Source: Synergistaceae bacterium (GTDB lineage Bacteria > Synergistota > Synergistia > Synergistales > Aminobacteriaceae). Taken from it: 5,683 bases of DNA. Location of the stretch: assembly GCA_031289165.1 (NCBI GenBank), contig JAITPZ010000101.1, forward strand, positions 1 through 5,683, in the 5' to 3' direction. The translations under genes and the position numbers were made by a program. Below, piece by piece: positions 1 through 5,539 of this stretch (position 1 is its first letter; each line of letters opens with the position of its first letter). The notes below the pieces were generated by a model, which saw only the letters and a program-made list of their open reading frames with translations, searched no databases and was not told where the DNA came from.

Positions 1-1
1 C

Positions 2-793
2 GGCTCCGTCAAGGACCGTGCCGCCAGGGCTATGATTCTGGATGGCATTCAAAAAGGGGCTTTGACCAAAGATAAGGTCATCATCGACGCGACGAGCGGC
101 AACACGGGAATCGCCTACGCGATGATCGGCGCGGCTCTGGGTTATGCCGTGACTCTGTACATGCCCCGGAACGCCAATCACGAACGGAAGAGAATCATTG
201 GCAGCCTGGGCGCCGAGATCGTGGGGACGGACCCGCTGGAGGGATCGGATGGGGCCTTCCTTGCGGTGAGAAGCGCCGTCGAGGCTGCGCCGGATCGTTA
301 CTTTTACCCGGACCAGTATAACAATGCCGAGAACTCCAGGGTCCACTACGAGACAACCGGCGTCGAAATCTGGGAACAGACGGAACGACGGGTGACGCAT
401 TTCATCACTGGCATGGGGACGTCCGGGACATTCATGGGCGTGTCGCGCCGGCTCAGGGAGTACGACGGCAGAGTCAAAACCGTTGCCGTGCAGCCCGGTT
501 CTCCGTTTCACGGTATTGAAGGCACAAAGCACATGGGCTCCACGATCAAACCGGGCATCTATGACGAGAAACTGATCGACGACGTGATCCCGGTGACCAC
601 GGAAGCGGCTTATGACATGACACGTCGTCTGGCTCGGGAGGAGGGCGTTTTCGTCGGCATCAGCTCCGGAGCCAATGTGACCGCTGCTTTGAGGCTGGCC
701 CGAACGTTGCCTGGAGGTTCCGTAGTGGTCACGATGCTGTGCGACCATGGGACGAGATACCTGTCTGAATCGTTCTGGGACGAGACTAAATGA
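2..793 (+). CDS. cysM: Cysteine synthase (CysK/CysM family), 5'-truncated by window edge
   Basis: PLP-dependent beta-replacement enzyme that makes cysteine from an activated serine and a sulfur donor in the cytoplasm. The reading frame is open from base 2 and starts with GSVKDR, whose Lys (codon 11-13) is the Schiff-base lysine. In this family that lysine lies about 40-50 residues from the N-terminus, so that much is missing to the left; the ATG at 32 is internal. TSGNTG (92-109) is the substrate loop, GMGTSGT the PLP phosphate-binding loop (the usual form is GxGTGGT), and GISSGAN the C-terminal Ser that contacts the PLP ring nitrogen. The end reads CDHGTRYLSESFW. The stop overlaps the JAMM protease start by 4 bases (ATGA). 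Beside a JAMM protease, a carrier and an E1 enzyme, the likely sulfur donor is a protein thiocarboxylate, as for mycobacterial CysM, rather than free sulfide; this is inference. Whether the acceptor is O-acetylserine or O-phosphoserine cannot be read here. The family call is firm; the cysM symbol rests on context. Confidence 0.93.
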   Translation, partial: GSVKDRAARAMILDGIQKGALTKDKVIIDATSGNTGIAYAMIGAALGYAVTLYMPRNANHERKRIIGSLGAEIVGTDPLEGSDGAFLAVRSAVEAAPDRYFYPDQYNNAENSRVHYETTGVEIWEQTERRVTHFITGMGTSGTFMGVSRRLREYDGRVKTVAVQPGSPFHGIEGTKHMGSTIKPGIYDEKLIDDVIPVTTEAAYDMTRRLAREEGVFVGISSGANVTAALRLARTLPGGSVVVTMLCDHGTRYLSESFWDETK

Positions 794-1230
794 TAACGTT
801 CTCCGCGAAGGTGAAGTCCGCCATCCGCCTGGAGGGGGAGCGTGCCTACCCCGACGAGTGCTGCGGTGTCCTTCTGGGCCGATTCGGGGAGGATGAAAAT
901 TGCGGCGAGGCGATGGAAATTTTCCCCGTGAGCAACGGGCGGGAGGCGGAGGAGCAATACCACCGTTTCGTCATTCAGCCGGACGATTTTATGAAGGTGG
1001 AAATGGAGGCTCGCGGACGAGGGTTGGACGTGTTGGGTTTTTACCATTCCCATCCCGATCATCCGGCTCTGCCCTCCGATTATGACCGCGAACACGCGCT
1101 TCCGTTTTATTTCTACGTTATTTTGACGGTCGAAAAAGGACAGGCGAGGACCCTGACAGGCTGGAAACTGGCGGCGGATCGGGCGCGGTTCATTCAGAAA
1201 CCCCTGAATGAGGGAGGAGATATGTTATGA
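790..1230 (+). CDS. mec: JAMM/MPN+ metalloprotease, Mec-like ([CysO]-cysteine peptidase type)
   Basis: A 146-residue zinc metallopeptidase consisting of a single MPN/JAB domain. The full JAMM signature is present: Glu23 (in PDECCG), His86 and His88 (in YHSHP), then Ser96 and Asp99 with the exact HxH-x7-S-x2-D spacing. It is therefore predicted to be catalytically competent. Mycobacterial Mec cleaves cysteine from the C-terminus of the carrier CysO after CysM has attached it; QbsD of pseudomonads removes a tail from its carrier. Here the carrier gene follows with a 4-base ATGA overlap and the cysteine synthase precedes with another. The same enzyme could both trim the carrier tail and release cysteine, which is inference. 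The start at 790 is the coupled ATG; only a weak GGGA (777-780) lies upstream, so translation probably depends on coupling. No signal peptide or membrane segment is seen, so it should be cytoplasmic. Confidence 0.9.
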   Translation: MITFSAKVKSAIRLEGERAYPDECCGVLLGRFGEDENCGEAMEIFPVSNGREAEEQYHRFVIQPDDFMKVEMEARGRGLDVLGFYHSHPDHPALPSDYDREHALPFYFYVILTVEKGQARTLTGWKLAADRARFIQKPLNEGGDML

Positions 1231-1517
1231 CGATTACGATACAGATACCCACGGCGCTGCGCGCTTTCACGGACAGGCAGCCTGAGGTGCGGGTGGAAGG
1301 CGCCACGGTGGAGGAGGCGATCGCCGATCTGGCCAGGATCTGCCCCGACATCGCTCAGCATCTGTACGAGGAGAACGGCGCGCTGCGCTCTTTCATCAAC
1401 GTGTATTTCGGCGATGTCAACGTCAAAAACCTGAAGGGGCTCGAAACGCCGCTGAAGGACGGAGACGCGATCATACTCGTTCCGGCCATAGCGGGCGGAG
1501 GCGGGATATGTCCATAA
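1227..1517 (+). CDS. cysO: Ubiquitin-fold sulfur carrier protein (CysO/MoaD/ThiS type) with C-terminal tail after Gly-Gly
   Basis: A 96-residue beta-grasp protein. It has the family pattern: an N-terminal beta strand (TITIQIPTALR), a helix VEEAIADLARICPDIAQHL, the region INVYFGDVNVKNLKGLETPLKDGDAIILVPAIAGG, and a terminal glycine motif. The family is adenylated by an E1-like enzyme on the terminal Gly and converted to a thiocarboxylate, which donates sulfur. Most members stop at the Gly-Gly; this one has four glycines (90-93) followed by Ile-Cys-Pro. By alignment with the usual VPAxAGG end, residues 92-96 are extra and must be cleaved before activation. The partner protease lies just upstream and the activating enzyme just downstream. 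A strong GGGAGGAG (1212-1219) sits 7 bases before the ATG. The 3' end overlaps the next gene by 10 bases. CysO is preferred over MoaD, ThiS or a HcyS-like homocysteine carrier because a cysteine synthase and not an acetylhomoserine sulfhydrylase is linked; the exact symbol is inference. Confidence 0.88.
   Translation: MTITIQIPTALRAFTDRQPEVRVEGATVEEAIADLARICPDIAQHLYEENGALRSFINVYFGDVNVKNLKGLETPLKDGDAIILVPAIAGGGGICP
1497..1501 (+). promoter_or_regulatory. Shine-Dalgarno site of the E1-rhodanese gene, inside the carrier's glycine codons
   Basis: GGAGG lies 6 bases before the ATG at 1508 and fixes that start. It is formed by the codons for Gly91 and Gly92 of the carrier protein (GGA GGC), so the polyglycine coding stretch doubles as the ribosome binding site of the next gene. 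Confidence 0.75.
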
Positions 1518-2674
1518 TTTCCGACGAACGCCTGAGCGATCTCACCAACGACGAAATATCGCGTTACAGCCGCCACCTGCTGTTGCAAGAGATGGGCATC
1601 GAGGGGCAGAAGCGGCTGAAAGCGGCGAGAGTGCTCATCGTCGGAGCCGGGGGGTTGGGCGCTCCCCTGGCACTTTATCTCGCCGCGGCGGGAGTGGGGA
1701 CCTTGGGTATCCTGGACTTCGACTATGTGGAAGCCTCCAATCTCCAGCGCCAGATTATTCACGGCACGAAAGACATCGACAGGCCTAAAACAGCCTCCGC
1801 TCAGGATCGCATCCGCGCTCTGAATCCCGGCGTGAAGGTAGTCACGCACAACACGCGCCTCTCCAGCGAAAACGCGCTGGAAATCCTGAAAGACTACGAC
1901 GTGGTGGCCGACGGCACCGACAACTACCAGACCCGTTACCTTGTCAACGACGCCTGCGTGCTGCTGGGCATTCCGAACGTGTACGGATCCATCTTCCAGT
2001 CCGAGGGGCAGGCCAGCGTATTTTACGCTCCCGAGGGGCCCTGTTACCGTTGCCTGTATCCCTCTCCGCCACCGCCAGGGCTGGTTCCCTCCTGCGCAGA
2101 GGGCGGAGTGGTCGGAGTTCTGCCCGGCATCGTGGGCACGATTCAGGCCTGCGAGGTCATTAAACTCATCACTGGCGGAGGAGAGGGGCTTCAGGGACGC
2201 CTTTTGCTCTTTGACGCATGGCGCATGAAGTTTCGCGAACTGAAGGTCGAAAGAGATCCCGGCTGTCCCATTTGCGGGCAGAACTCGACTATTCACGAAC
2301 TCATCGACTATGAACAATTTTGTGGGCTGAAGCTCTCGTCGGAGGAACAACCCATTGAGACCATCACCGCCCTTGAGCTGAAAGAGCGAATCGACCGAGG
2401 CGACCCGCTGCAGATCATAGACATTCGTGAGCCTCATGAACGCGCCATCGCCAAATTCCACGGAGCGAAGGCCATTCCTCTCGGCCAGATGGCGCGCCGT
2501 GTCGATGAATTCGACCCATCCGTCGACGCGGTGTTTCTATGCAAGATTGGGCAACGCAGCATTTTTGCCATTCGTGCACTGAACGATGCAGGGTACAAAG
2601 GACGACTTCTCAATTTGAAAGACGGCGTGAATGCTTGGGCGCGAGATGTGGACAGGAGTCTGCCGCAGTATTGA
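1508..2674 (+). CDS. moeZ: MoeZ/MOCS3-type E1-like adenylyltransferase with C-terminal rhodanese domain
   Basis: A 388-residue protein that adenylates the C-terminal glycine of a sulfur carrier and then supplies sulfur through its rhodanese domain. Residues 1 to about 250 form the ThiF/MoeB domain: YSRHLLLQEMG near the start, the nucleotide-binding GAGGLGAP (46-53), DFDYVEASNLQRQ (70-82) with the ATP-site Arg81, and ADGTDNYQTRYLVND (134-148). Zinc ligands are seen as two CxxC pairs, Cys179/Cys182 and Cys253/Cys256. Cys196 in PSCAEGGVVGVLPG matches the position of the conserved E1-like cysteine. Residues about 283-388 are a rhodanese domain with IIDIREPHE and the active-site loop CKIGQRS, the catalytic Cys being 345. 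The architecture equals mycobacterial MoeZ and eukaryotic MOCS3/Uba4. The start at 1508 is supported by GGAGG 6 bases upstream and overlaps the carrier gene by 10 bases. All key residues are present, so it should be active. Its substrate is most likely the adjacent carrier; the source of the rhodanese persulfide could be the desulfurase downstream (inference). Confidence 0.93.
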   Translation: MSIISDERLSDLTNDEISRYSRHLLLQEMGIEGQKRLKAARVLIVGAGGLGAPLALYLAAAGVGTLGILDFDYVEASNLQRQIIHGTKDIDRPKTASAQDRIRALNPGVKVVTHNTRLSSENALEILKDYDVVADGTDNYQTRYLVNDACVLLGIPNVYGSIFQSEGQASVFYAPEGPCYRCLYPSPPPPGLVPSCAEGGVVGVLPGIVGTIQACEVIKLITGGGEGLQGRLLLFDAWRMKFRELKVERDPGCPICGQNSTIHELIDYEQFCGLKLSSEEQPIETITALELKERIDRGDPLQIIDIREPHERAIAKFHGAKAIPLGQMARRVDEFDPSVDAVFLCKIGQRSIFAIRALNDAGYKGRLLNLKDGVNAWARDVDRSLPQY

Positions 2675-2811
2675 GCAGGTTGGGAACCGGGTCAGGAAGG
2701 AGGCGGAACGCCACGCTAAGAATGCGTTCCTGTACGGAAGAGCACAGAAGAGGAGCGTCGAGTACGTTCCATCGTCATCATTAAAAATAACCACACTATA
2801 GGAGGAAGAAC
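2675..2811 (+). promoter_or_regulatory. Intergenic gap between the carrier block and the encapsulin pair, with strong RBS
   Basis: A 137-base stretch with no convincing coding frame, the only real gap among the + strand genes. It ends in GGAGG (2801-2805), 6 bases before the encapsulin ATG: a consensus ribosome binding site that fits a highly expressed shell protein. An inverted repeat lies at 2705-2730. The stretch just before the RBS is A+T rich (TTAAAAATAA, 2781-2790). No clear sigma-70 promoter pair and no T-run after a hairpin is visible, so it cannot be told whether the encapsulin pair has its own promoter or is transcribed with the upstream block. Confidence 0.45.
2705..2730 (+). repeat. 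Inverted repeat in the encapsulin leader
   Basis: GGAACGC (2705-2711) and GCGTTCC (2724-2730) are perfectly complementary, giving a 7-bp stem with a 12-base loop. The right half (CGTTCC) occurs again at 2765-2770, so the left arm could pair with either copy. No U-tract follows, so it is not an intrinsic terminator. It could be an mRNA leader structure, an operator, or chance. Confidence 0.4.
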
Positions 2812-3774
2812 ATGTCTGAAAAACCCATCGCCAATATATCTATTAACGCGCTTGGTCGTGAAGCGGCTTATCAACTGGCGAACGTAACCAAAACGACGCC
2901 GCAGTTCGGCGCCCTCACGCCCAGATGGCTGACGCGTGTACTGGAATTCAGGGGACTTGACGCCGGAATTTATCGCGTAAACAGAGTCGTGGAGGGCGAT
3001 ACGCCGCTGGATGCGCTGTGCAGCCAGGACCCGAAGAAGGTCACTATCCCCCAGGGTTACGTCGAATACGAAACAAAGCCGCGGGAGTACGAGCTCAGTT
3101 CGATCTCCACAATCATTAACGTGGACACAAAGGTGTCGGACGTATACAGCTCCCCTTACGACCAGATTGGCGAGCAGATAGCCCTGGCCGTCGAAAGCCT
3201 CAGGGAGCGACAGGAAAGCCAGATCATCAACAACGACGACTATGGACTTCTGAAAAACGTCGCTGACGGCCAGCGCGTTCACACCCGAATCGGCAGGCCG
3301 ATACCGGACGATTTGGACGAGCTGATCTCCAGGGTGTGGAAGGAACCCTCCTTCTTCCTGGCGCATCCCCGGGCCGTGGCGGCCTTCGAGCGAGAATGCA
3401 CCCGAAGGGGAGTTCCCCCGGTCACGGTGAATGTTGCCGGCGGAACCTTCATTGCGTGGCGCGGCATCCCCCTCATTCCCACTGATAAACTTTTTGTGGA
3501 CGGACAAAAGAACCCCAGGGGGCAGGTCGGCAAAACCAACATCCTTCTGGTACGCACGGGCGAAGCGAAGCGCGGCGTAGTGGGGCTGTATCAGGCGGGC
3601 CTGCCGAACGAGCAATCCCGCGGCCTCTCGGTGCGTTTCCGCGGCATCGACGACAATGGTGTAGCTTCATACCTGCTCTCCCTGTACTGCTCCGTCGCCA
3701 TCCTGGCCGACGACGCCATTGCGGCGCTGGAGGACGTCGAGATCGGTGAGTACTATGACTACAGAACCATTTGA
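2812..3774 (+). CDS. Family 2A encapsulin shell protein (SrpI-like, HK97 fold)
   Basis: A 320-residue shell protein that self-assembles into a protein nanocompartment in the cytoplasm. It matches Family 2 encapsulins such as Synechococcus SrpI and the mycobacterial major membrane protein I. The N-terminal arm and first helix (1-45) read INALGREAAYQLANVTKTTPQ. An E-loop-like region lies around 76-112, ending in STIINVDTKVSDVYSSPYDQ. The long spine helix (117-147) is GEQIALAVESLRERQESQ followed by IINNDDYGLL. An A-domain-like segment (178-230) holds FFLAHPRAVAAFERECTRRG and IPLIPTDKLF. The length fits subtype 2A; there is no inserted cyclic-nucleotide-binding domain, which would mark 2B. No transmembrane segment or signal peptide is seen, despite the historic 'membrane protein' name. 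A consensus GGAGG lies 6 bases before the start. The gene overlaps the desulfurase gene by 20 bases, the classic shell-cargo pair. Family 2A shells are known to enclose cysteine desulfurases and have been linked to sulfur starvation and elemental sulfur storage. Assembly state is not readable from sequence. Confidence 0.93.
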   Translation: MSEKPIANISINALGREAAYQLANVTKTTPQFGALTPRWLTRVLEFRGLDAGIYRVNRVVEGDTPLDALCSQDPKKVTIPQGYVEYETKPREYELSSISTIINVDTKVSDVYSSPYDQIGEQIALAVESLRERQESQIINNDDYGLLKNVADGQRVHTRIGRPIPDDLDELISRVWKEPSFFLAHPRAVAAFERECTRRGVPPVTVNVAGGTFIAWRGIPLIPTDKLFVDGQKNPRGQVGKTNILLVRTGEAKRGVVGLYQAGLPNEQSRGLSVRFRGIDDNGVASYLLSLYCSVAILADDAIAALEDVEIGEYYDYRTI

Positions 3775-5278
3775 GGCTTTCGGCGGCTTTCAAAAAACCG
3801 TCAACGGTCCTCCATATGGGGTTTCAAATGTGGCACCGGGAGCCTGGGGCCTGCCGGATGAACGGGAAATCGCGGCTTTTGCCGCCGCGTATTTTCCGGA
3901 GTTTTTTCCTGCAGAAAATGCTGAGTCAAACAAAGTTTACAGGCCGACGGTGATACCGGAGAATTCTACATCCGATTTCGCATCTTACGCGAAAAAGACG
4001 ACGCTTTTCCCCTCGCTCGTGGAACAGAGGCAGGGACGAGGGCCTATTCCCCGCGTCGGAGAGGCACCTCTCGAAAAAATCCGCGCCGATTTTCCGATTT
4101 TATCGGAGCAGGTGGAAGGTCGGCAACTCGTCTGGCTCGACAACGCGGCCACCACTCACCGGCCTAAGCAGGTCATCGACCGGCTTGTTCACTATTATAC
4201 CCACGAAAACTCCAACGTGCATCGCGGCGCTCACACTCTGGCGGAGCGTTCGACGGACGCCTTCGAGGCCGCGCGGGAAAAAATCGCCCGCTTCCTCGGG
4301 GCGCCCGGCGCGAACAACATCGTCTTTGTGCGGGGAACCACCGAGGGGATCAATCTTATCGCCTACGCTTACGTGAAACCTCTTCTGCGCCCCGGAGACG
4401 AAATCATTCTCACGCTGCTGGAACACCACGCCAATATCGTTCCCTGGCAGCTCGTCGCCCAGGAGACCGGCGCTGTTCTGCGAGTGGCCCCCGTGGATGA
4501 AAGCGGGCAGATCATCCTGTCGGAGTATGCGAAGCTGTTCAACTCGAACACGCGCTTCGTATCCATGACGCAGGTCTCGAATGCCCTCGGTACGGTGGCG
4601 CCTGTACAGGAGATGGTGGCTATCGCTCATGGATTCGGCGTACGAGCGTGCGTGGATGGGGCGCAGTCGGTGTCGCATATGCCGGTGAACGTGTCCGCGA
4701 TGGATGCCGATTTCTTTGTATTCTCCGGGCACAAGATTTTCGGCCCCAATGGCATCGGGGTTCTGTACGGCAAAGAGGACGTTCTTGACGCGGCGCACCC
4801 GTGGCAGGGGGGCGGCAGCATGATCTCCGACGTGACCTTCGAGCGGACGCTCTACCAGAAGGCGCCGCAGAAATGCGAGGCCGGAACTCCCAACGTCGCC
4901 GACGCGGTGGGGCTGGGCGCGGCCATTGACTACGTGTCCGCCATCGGCATGGAGAACATCGCCCGTTACGAGCACGAGCTGCTGGAGTATGGCATACGGG
5001 AACTCGGCGTCATTCCGGGACTGACGCTGGTGGGGACCGCGGCGCAAAAAGCCAGCGTGCTGTCTTTCGTGCTGAACGGTCACGAGAACGAAGAGGTCGG
5101 CAGGTATCTGAACCGGGCCGGTATTGCGGTACGCGCGGGGCACCACTGCGCTCAACCTATTTTGCGCCGGTTCGGCTACGAGGGAACAGTCCGCCCCTCA
5201 CTGGCGTTTTACAACACGCCTGGGGAGATTGAACTGCTGGCGCGGACGCTTCATGAATTTGTGAATTCCAGCCTGTAA
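3755..5278 (+). CDS. Type II cysteine desulfurase (SufS-like) with N-terminal encapsulin-targeting extension
   Basis: A 507-residue PLP enzyme that removes sulfur from cysteine, giving alanine and an enzyme persulfide. The catalytic core starts near residue 109 (IRADFPIL) and is about 399 residues long, close to a stand-alone SufS. Visible motifs: LDNAATTHRP (128-137), the paired His224/His225 in EHHANIVPW, Asp301 and Gln304 in VDGAQS, the PLP lysine Lys327 in SGHKIFGPNG, and the catalytic Cys465 in RAGHHCAQP, the short-loop type II form. Residues 1-108 are an extra low-complexity region, rich in Pro, Gly, Ala and aromatics (FGGF at 9-12, FPEFFP at 47-52), and predicted to be mostly disordered; such extensions direct desulfurases into Family 2A shells. 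The ATG at 3755 is chosen over 3719 because GGTGAG (3745-3750) precedes it and the 12 residues gained upstream (Arg and Ser rich) are only the encapsulin gene read in another frame. It overlaps the encapsulin gene by 20 bases. No SufE or IscU partner is present; the rhodanese-E1 protein is a possible acceptor (inference). Confidence 0.93.
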   Translation: MTTEPFEAFGGFQKTVNGPPYGVSNVAPGAWGLPDEREIAAFAAAYFPEFFPAENAESNKVYRPTVIPENSTSDFASYAKKTTLFPSLVEQRQGRGPIPRVGEAPLEKIRADFPILSEQVEGRQLVWLDNAATTHRPKQVIDRLVHYYTHENSNVHRGAHTLAERSTDAFEAAREKIARFLGAPGANNIVFVRGTTEGINLIAYAYVKPLLRPGDEIILTLLEHHANIVPWQLVAQETGAVLRVAPVDESGQIILSEYAKLFNSNTRFVSMTQVSNALGTVAPVQEMVAIAHGFGVRACVDGAQSVSHMPVNVSAMDADFFVFSGHKIFGPNGIGVLYGKEDVLDAAHPWQGGGSMISDVTFERTLYQKAPQKCEAGTPNVADAVGLGAAIDYVSAIGMENIARYEHELLEYGIRELGVIPGLTLVGTAAQKASVLSFVLNGHENEEVGRYLNRAGIAVRAGHHCAQPILRRFGYEGTVRPSLAFYNTPGEIELLARTLHEFVNSSL

Positions 5279-5291
5279 AATCAGGCTGGAA
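5266..5291 (+). repeat. Perfect 10-bp hairpin spanning the desulfurase stop codon
   Basis: TTCCAGCCTG (5266-5275) pairs perfectly with CAGGCTGGAA (5282-5291), leaving a six-base loop TAAAAT that contains the stop codon TAA (5276-5278). The stem is stable, but no T-run follows on either strand, so it is not a textbook intrinsic terminator. It may protect the 3' end of the mRNA, act as a non-canonical terminator, or mark a rearrangement junction. Confidence 0.55.
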
Positions 5292-5301
5292 GGAAAGAGG
5301 A

Positions 5302-5450
5302 CAAACAAAAGCAACAGTGCGGCACGGGGACATATTCGGAATTATCGGGGTGAGCGGCGCAGGGAAGAGCATGTTGGTGCAATGCATCAACATGCCATCA
5401 ACATGCTGGAAAGGCCGGGCAACGGCGACGGTCAGCTGGCAGTGGTTTGA
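5302..5450 (+). pseudogene. metN: Fragment of MetN-like methionine ABC importer ATPase, frameshifted
   Basis: The frame read from 5302 gives HGDIFGIIGVSGAGKSMLVQCINM, which matches the Walker A region of MetN-type ATPases (typically GxIxGxIGxSGAGKSTLxRCxNxLERP). The Walker A site is at 5347-5373 and has Met where the family has Thr. After INM the frame is lost through an 11-bp tandem duplication. Reading from the second copy restores INMLERPGNGDGQ, the expected continuation, up to a TGA at 5448. The first 30 or so residues and everything past about residue 70 of a normal protein of around 340 residues are missing, and there is no ribosome binding site, so this is a dead remnant. Weak resemblance may continue in shifting frames to about 5530 (LTA near 5447, then IG...LQ..LN near 5494-5520, recalling IGMIFQHFNL), but this is not certain. 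The long + strand frame 5317-5634 is a by-product of the frameshift. MetN would serve methionine uptake at the inner membrane. Confidence 0.72.
5385..5406 (+). repeat. Exact 11-bp tandem duplication breaking the metN remnant
   Basis: CATCAACATGC occurs twice back to back (5385-5395 and 5396-5406). Eleven is not a multiple of three, so the insertion shifts the frame. Removing one copy restores the MetN consensus INMLERPG across the junction, which shows that the duplication is the derived state. Confidence 0.8.
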
Positions 5451-5539
5451 CCGCACAGCCTCGCAGGTTATTACAGTGTCGGCTGCGCGAATATCGGCTC
5501 AGATTCATTGCAACCACTCAACGCTCAACGCTGTGCCCG

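Noticed and set aside
1355..2461. Long minus-strand open frame (368 codons) antisense to the E1-rhodanese and carrier genes
   Set aside because: It lies wholly opposite two genes with complete catalytic motifs. Its translation shows no recognisable domain, and open antisense frames are common in G+C-rich coding DNA.
2772..2800. Possible sigma-70 promoter with ACTATA (2795-2800) as -10 box
   Set aside because: No -35-like hexamer at 16-18 bases, and the box abuts the ribosome binding site, leaving no room for a transcript that includes it.
2716..3615. Minus-strand open frame (299 codons) opposite the encapsulin
   Set aside because: It is a shadow frame; the + strand protein is a clear Family 2A encapsulin.
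3719..3754. Upstream ATG start for the desulfurase, adding 12 residues
   Set aside because: The added residues are the out-of-frame reading of encapsulin codons, and the GGTGAG sits correctly for the ATG at 3755.
4100..5155. Minus-strand open frame (351 codons) opposite the desulfurase
   Set aside because: It is a shadow of the desulfurase reading frame: His and Arg rich, no family pattern and no ribosome binding site.
5266..5310. Intrinsic terminator after the desulfurase
   Set aside because: The stem is good, but what follows is purine rich (GGAAAGAGGAC) with no T-run on the + strand, and none follows on the minus strand.
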